DNA from: Leptofilum sp050292445
Lineage (GTDB): Bacteria; Chloroflexota; Anaerolineae; Promineifilales; Promineifilaceae
Length of the DNA: 15,833 nucleotides
NCBI GenBank assembly: GCA_050292445.1
Contig: JBNKLQ010000138.1
Span: forward strand, 1-15,833
Direction of reading: 5' to 3'
Numbering within the stretch: position 1 is the first letter of the stretch; every line of letters starts with the position of its first letter. Below the pieces are notes generated by a model that saw only the letters and a list, made by a program, of their open reading frames with translations, did not search any database and was not told the DNA's origin. Positions 15,135-15,833 of this stretch are shown one piece after another. A program made the translations under genes and the position numbers.

Positions 15135-15833
15135 CTAGCGCGGTACGGCCAGCCCTAATGGATTGACCGTGTAATCTGGAAAGATGTCCGACAGCAGCGG
15201 GTTGTTGAGCCGCTTTTGAATAAGCTCGCCCAGCACATCTCGGTAATCGGTGGTGACGGCCAGGTCGCCGGGGCCAACCAATTGCTCATCGTGTAGCCCA
15301 GGCCAGCGAGCAAATACCTGCCCACCGTTGATGCCGCCACCCAGCACCATCATCATGTTGCCGTGGCCGTGGTCGGTGCCCAGACCGCCATTTTCTTGCA
15401 GCCGCCGTCCAAACTCAGACATCACCACAACGGTGACATTGCCCATTTGCGCCTGCAAATCTTCGTAAAAAGCGGTTAAGCCATCAGCCAGTTCGGTGAG
15501 CAGATTGGCCAGCGTGCCAGATGCACCACCTTGGGCCACATGTGTATCCCAACCGCCCAGATCGATGCAGGCCACTTCTACGCCAACTTCTGCTTTGATG
15601 AGTTGGGCCACCATGCGCATGGCCTGGCCAAATTCGTTTTCCTGGTAGACACGGCCGTTTGGCACATACCCCTCTGTATCAATCTTGCCCAACACGGCCA
15701 TCGAGGCGAACGTTTGCTGTGCGGCCACTGCGAGCATGTCCTGGTTTTGCTCATAGAGCGTTTGCAGCAGGCTGGTCATTTGTCCGACGCGTTCCGGACG
15801 GCCGCCCAAATGATAGTCTGCAATGGATTGCAG
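15135..15833 (-). CDS. DUF1501 family protein (N-terminal part outside window)
   Basis: The frame is open from base 15833 (starting LQSIADYHLGG) to the TAG at 15135, giving 232 residues of the C-terminal half of a DUF1501 protein. Members are usually about 400-480 residues, exported by the Tat pathway, and belong to the alkaline phosphatase/sulfatase-like superfamily; their substrates are mostly unknown. Typical motifs are visible: 'VACIDLGGWDTHVAQG', 'VVVMSEFGRRLQENGGLGTDHGHGN' with the likely metal-binding Asp-His-His residues, 'VLGGGINGGQV' and the closing 'TTDYRDVLGELIQKRL'. The partners often encoded beside DUF1501 (DUF1800 proteins) are not in the window and could lie to the right. It carries one exact ACGGCCGT, reading Asn-Gly-Arg. 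Confidence 0.9.
   Translation of the reverse strand: MQSIADYHLGGRPERVGQMTSLLQTLYEQNQDMLAVAAQQTFASMAVLGKIDTEGYVPNGRVYQENEFGQAMRMVAQLIKAEVGVEVACIDLGGWDTHVAQGGASGTLANLLTELADGLTAFYEDLQAQMGNVTVVVMSEFGRRLQENGGLGTDHGHGNMMMVLGGGINGGQVFARWPGLHDEQLVGPGDLAVTTDYRDVLGELIQKRLNNPLLSDIFPDYTVNPLGLAVPR

Larger units (their letters stand above)
1965..15658. repeat. Dispersed ACGGCCGT palindrome family (25 exact copies)
   Basis: Exact copies start at 1965, 2955, 3447, 3525, 3561, 4038, 4916, 4967, 5444, 6692, 6722, 8627, 8717, 9208, 9300, 10181, 11618, 11729, 12398, 12480, 12810, 13223, 13473, 14604 and 15651. Twenty-one lie in genes: 13 read Thr-Ala-Val, 6 Asp/Asn-Gly-Arg and 2 Arg-Pro. Four are intergenic. 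Many are extended to AACGGCCGT or ACGGCCGTT. Near matches that keep the CGGCCG core (for example at about 202, 4324, 7044, 7763, 9232, 10783 and 15794) add more. The interval given spans the first to the last copy. Confidence 0.85.

Noticed and set aside
1..15833. A defence, phage or mobile gene cluster
   Set aside because: All recognised genes are housekeeping or envelope genes; no nuclease/toxin pair, integrase, transposase or phage gene is visible.

Overview
The window carries ordinary chromosomal genes of a free-living bacterium with moderate GC content. No taxon-defining RNA gene is present. The mix fits the Chloroflexota (Anaerolineae or a relative): a SlyD-type FKBP, a DUF151 nuclease, a NAL1-like trypsin-fold protease, large lipoproteins with Thr/Pro linkers, an HslJ/META lipoprotein and a DUF1501 protein. 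This assignment is an inference. There is no phage, transposon, CRISPR array, defence island or tRNA/rRNA gene.

Layout from left to right. The 3'-truncated replicative helicase gene dnaB (-) is followed by a DUF151 bifunctional nuclease (-). Next come a lipoprotein with a gluzincin (HExxH...E) peptidase domain (-) and a trypsin-like protease with an intact His/Asp/Ser triad and a Pro-rich, amphipathic tail (-). An isolated + strand zinc-ribbon membrane protein of unknown function follows. NADP-dependent isocitrate dehydrogenase icd (+) ends at a 28-bp perfect hairpin facing a two-gene minus-strand unit (mscS-like channel, then a membrane-anchored hypothetical). A bifunctional class A penicillin-binding protein (+) converges on a lipoprotein made of META-DUF4377-META plus a C-terminal domain (-). 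The right end has slyD (-), a cold-shock protein (-) and the C-terminal part of a DUF1501 protein (-). Several starts were moved downstream of the longest reading frame because a Shine-Dalgarno sequence sits before an internal ATG (mscS, META lipoprotein, slyD, csp).

The strongest unexplained signal is the palindrome ACGGCCGT. I count 25 exact copies in 15.8 kb, where about 0.24 are expected from equal base frequencies. It resembles the behaviour of cyanobacterial HIP1 but has a different sequence. It is concentrated in envelope-protein genes, linkers and intergenic hairpins, and it is absent as an exact copy from dnaB, the DUF151 gene, icd, slyD and the zinc-ribbon gene. It falls in all three reading frames (Thr-Ala-Val, Asp/Asn-Gly-Arg, Arg-Pro). 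Two other repeat families, CACAGAG-type and AGTGAAAAGT-type, form hairpins between genes.

Functionally the genes do not form one pathway. They cover replication, the TCA cycle, envelope synthesis and stress, protein folding and secreted proteolysis. Most appear to be transcribed singly; mscS with its downstream partner is the only likely operon.
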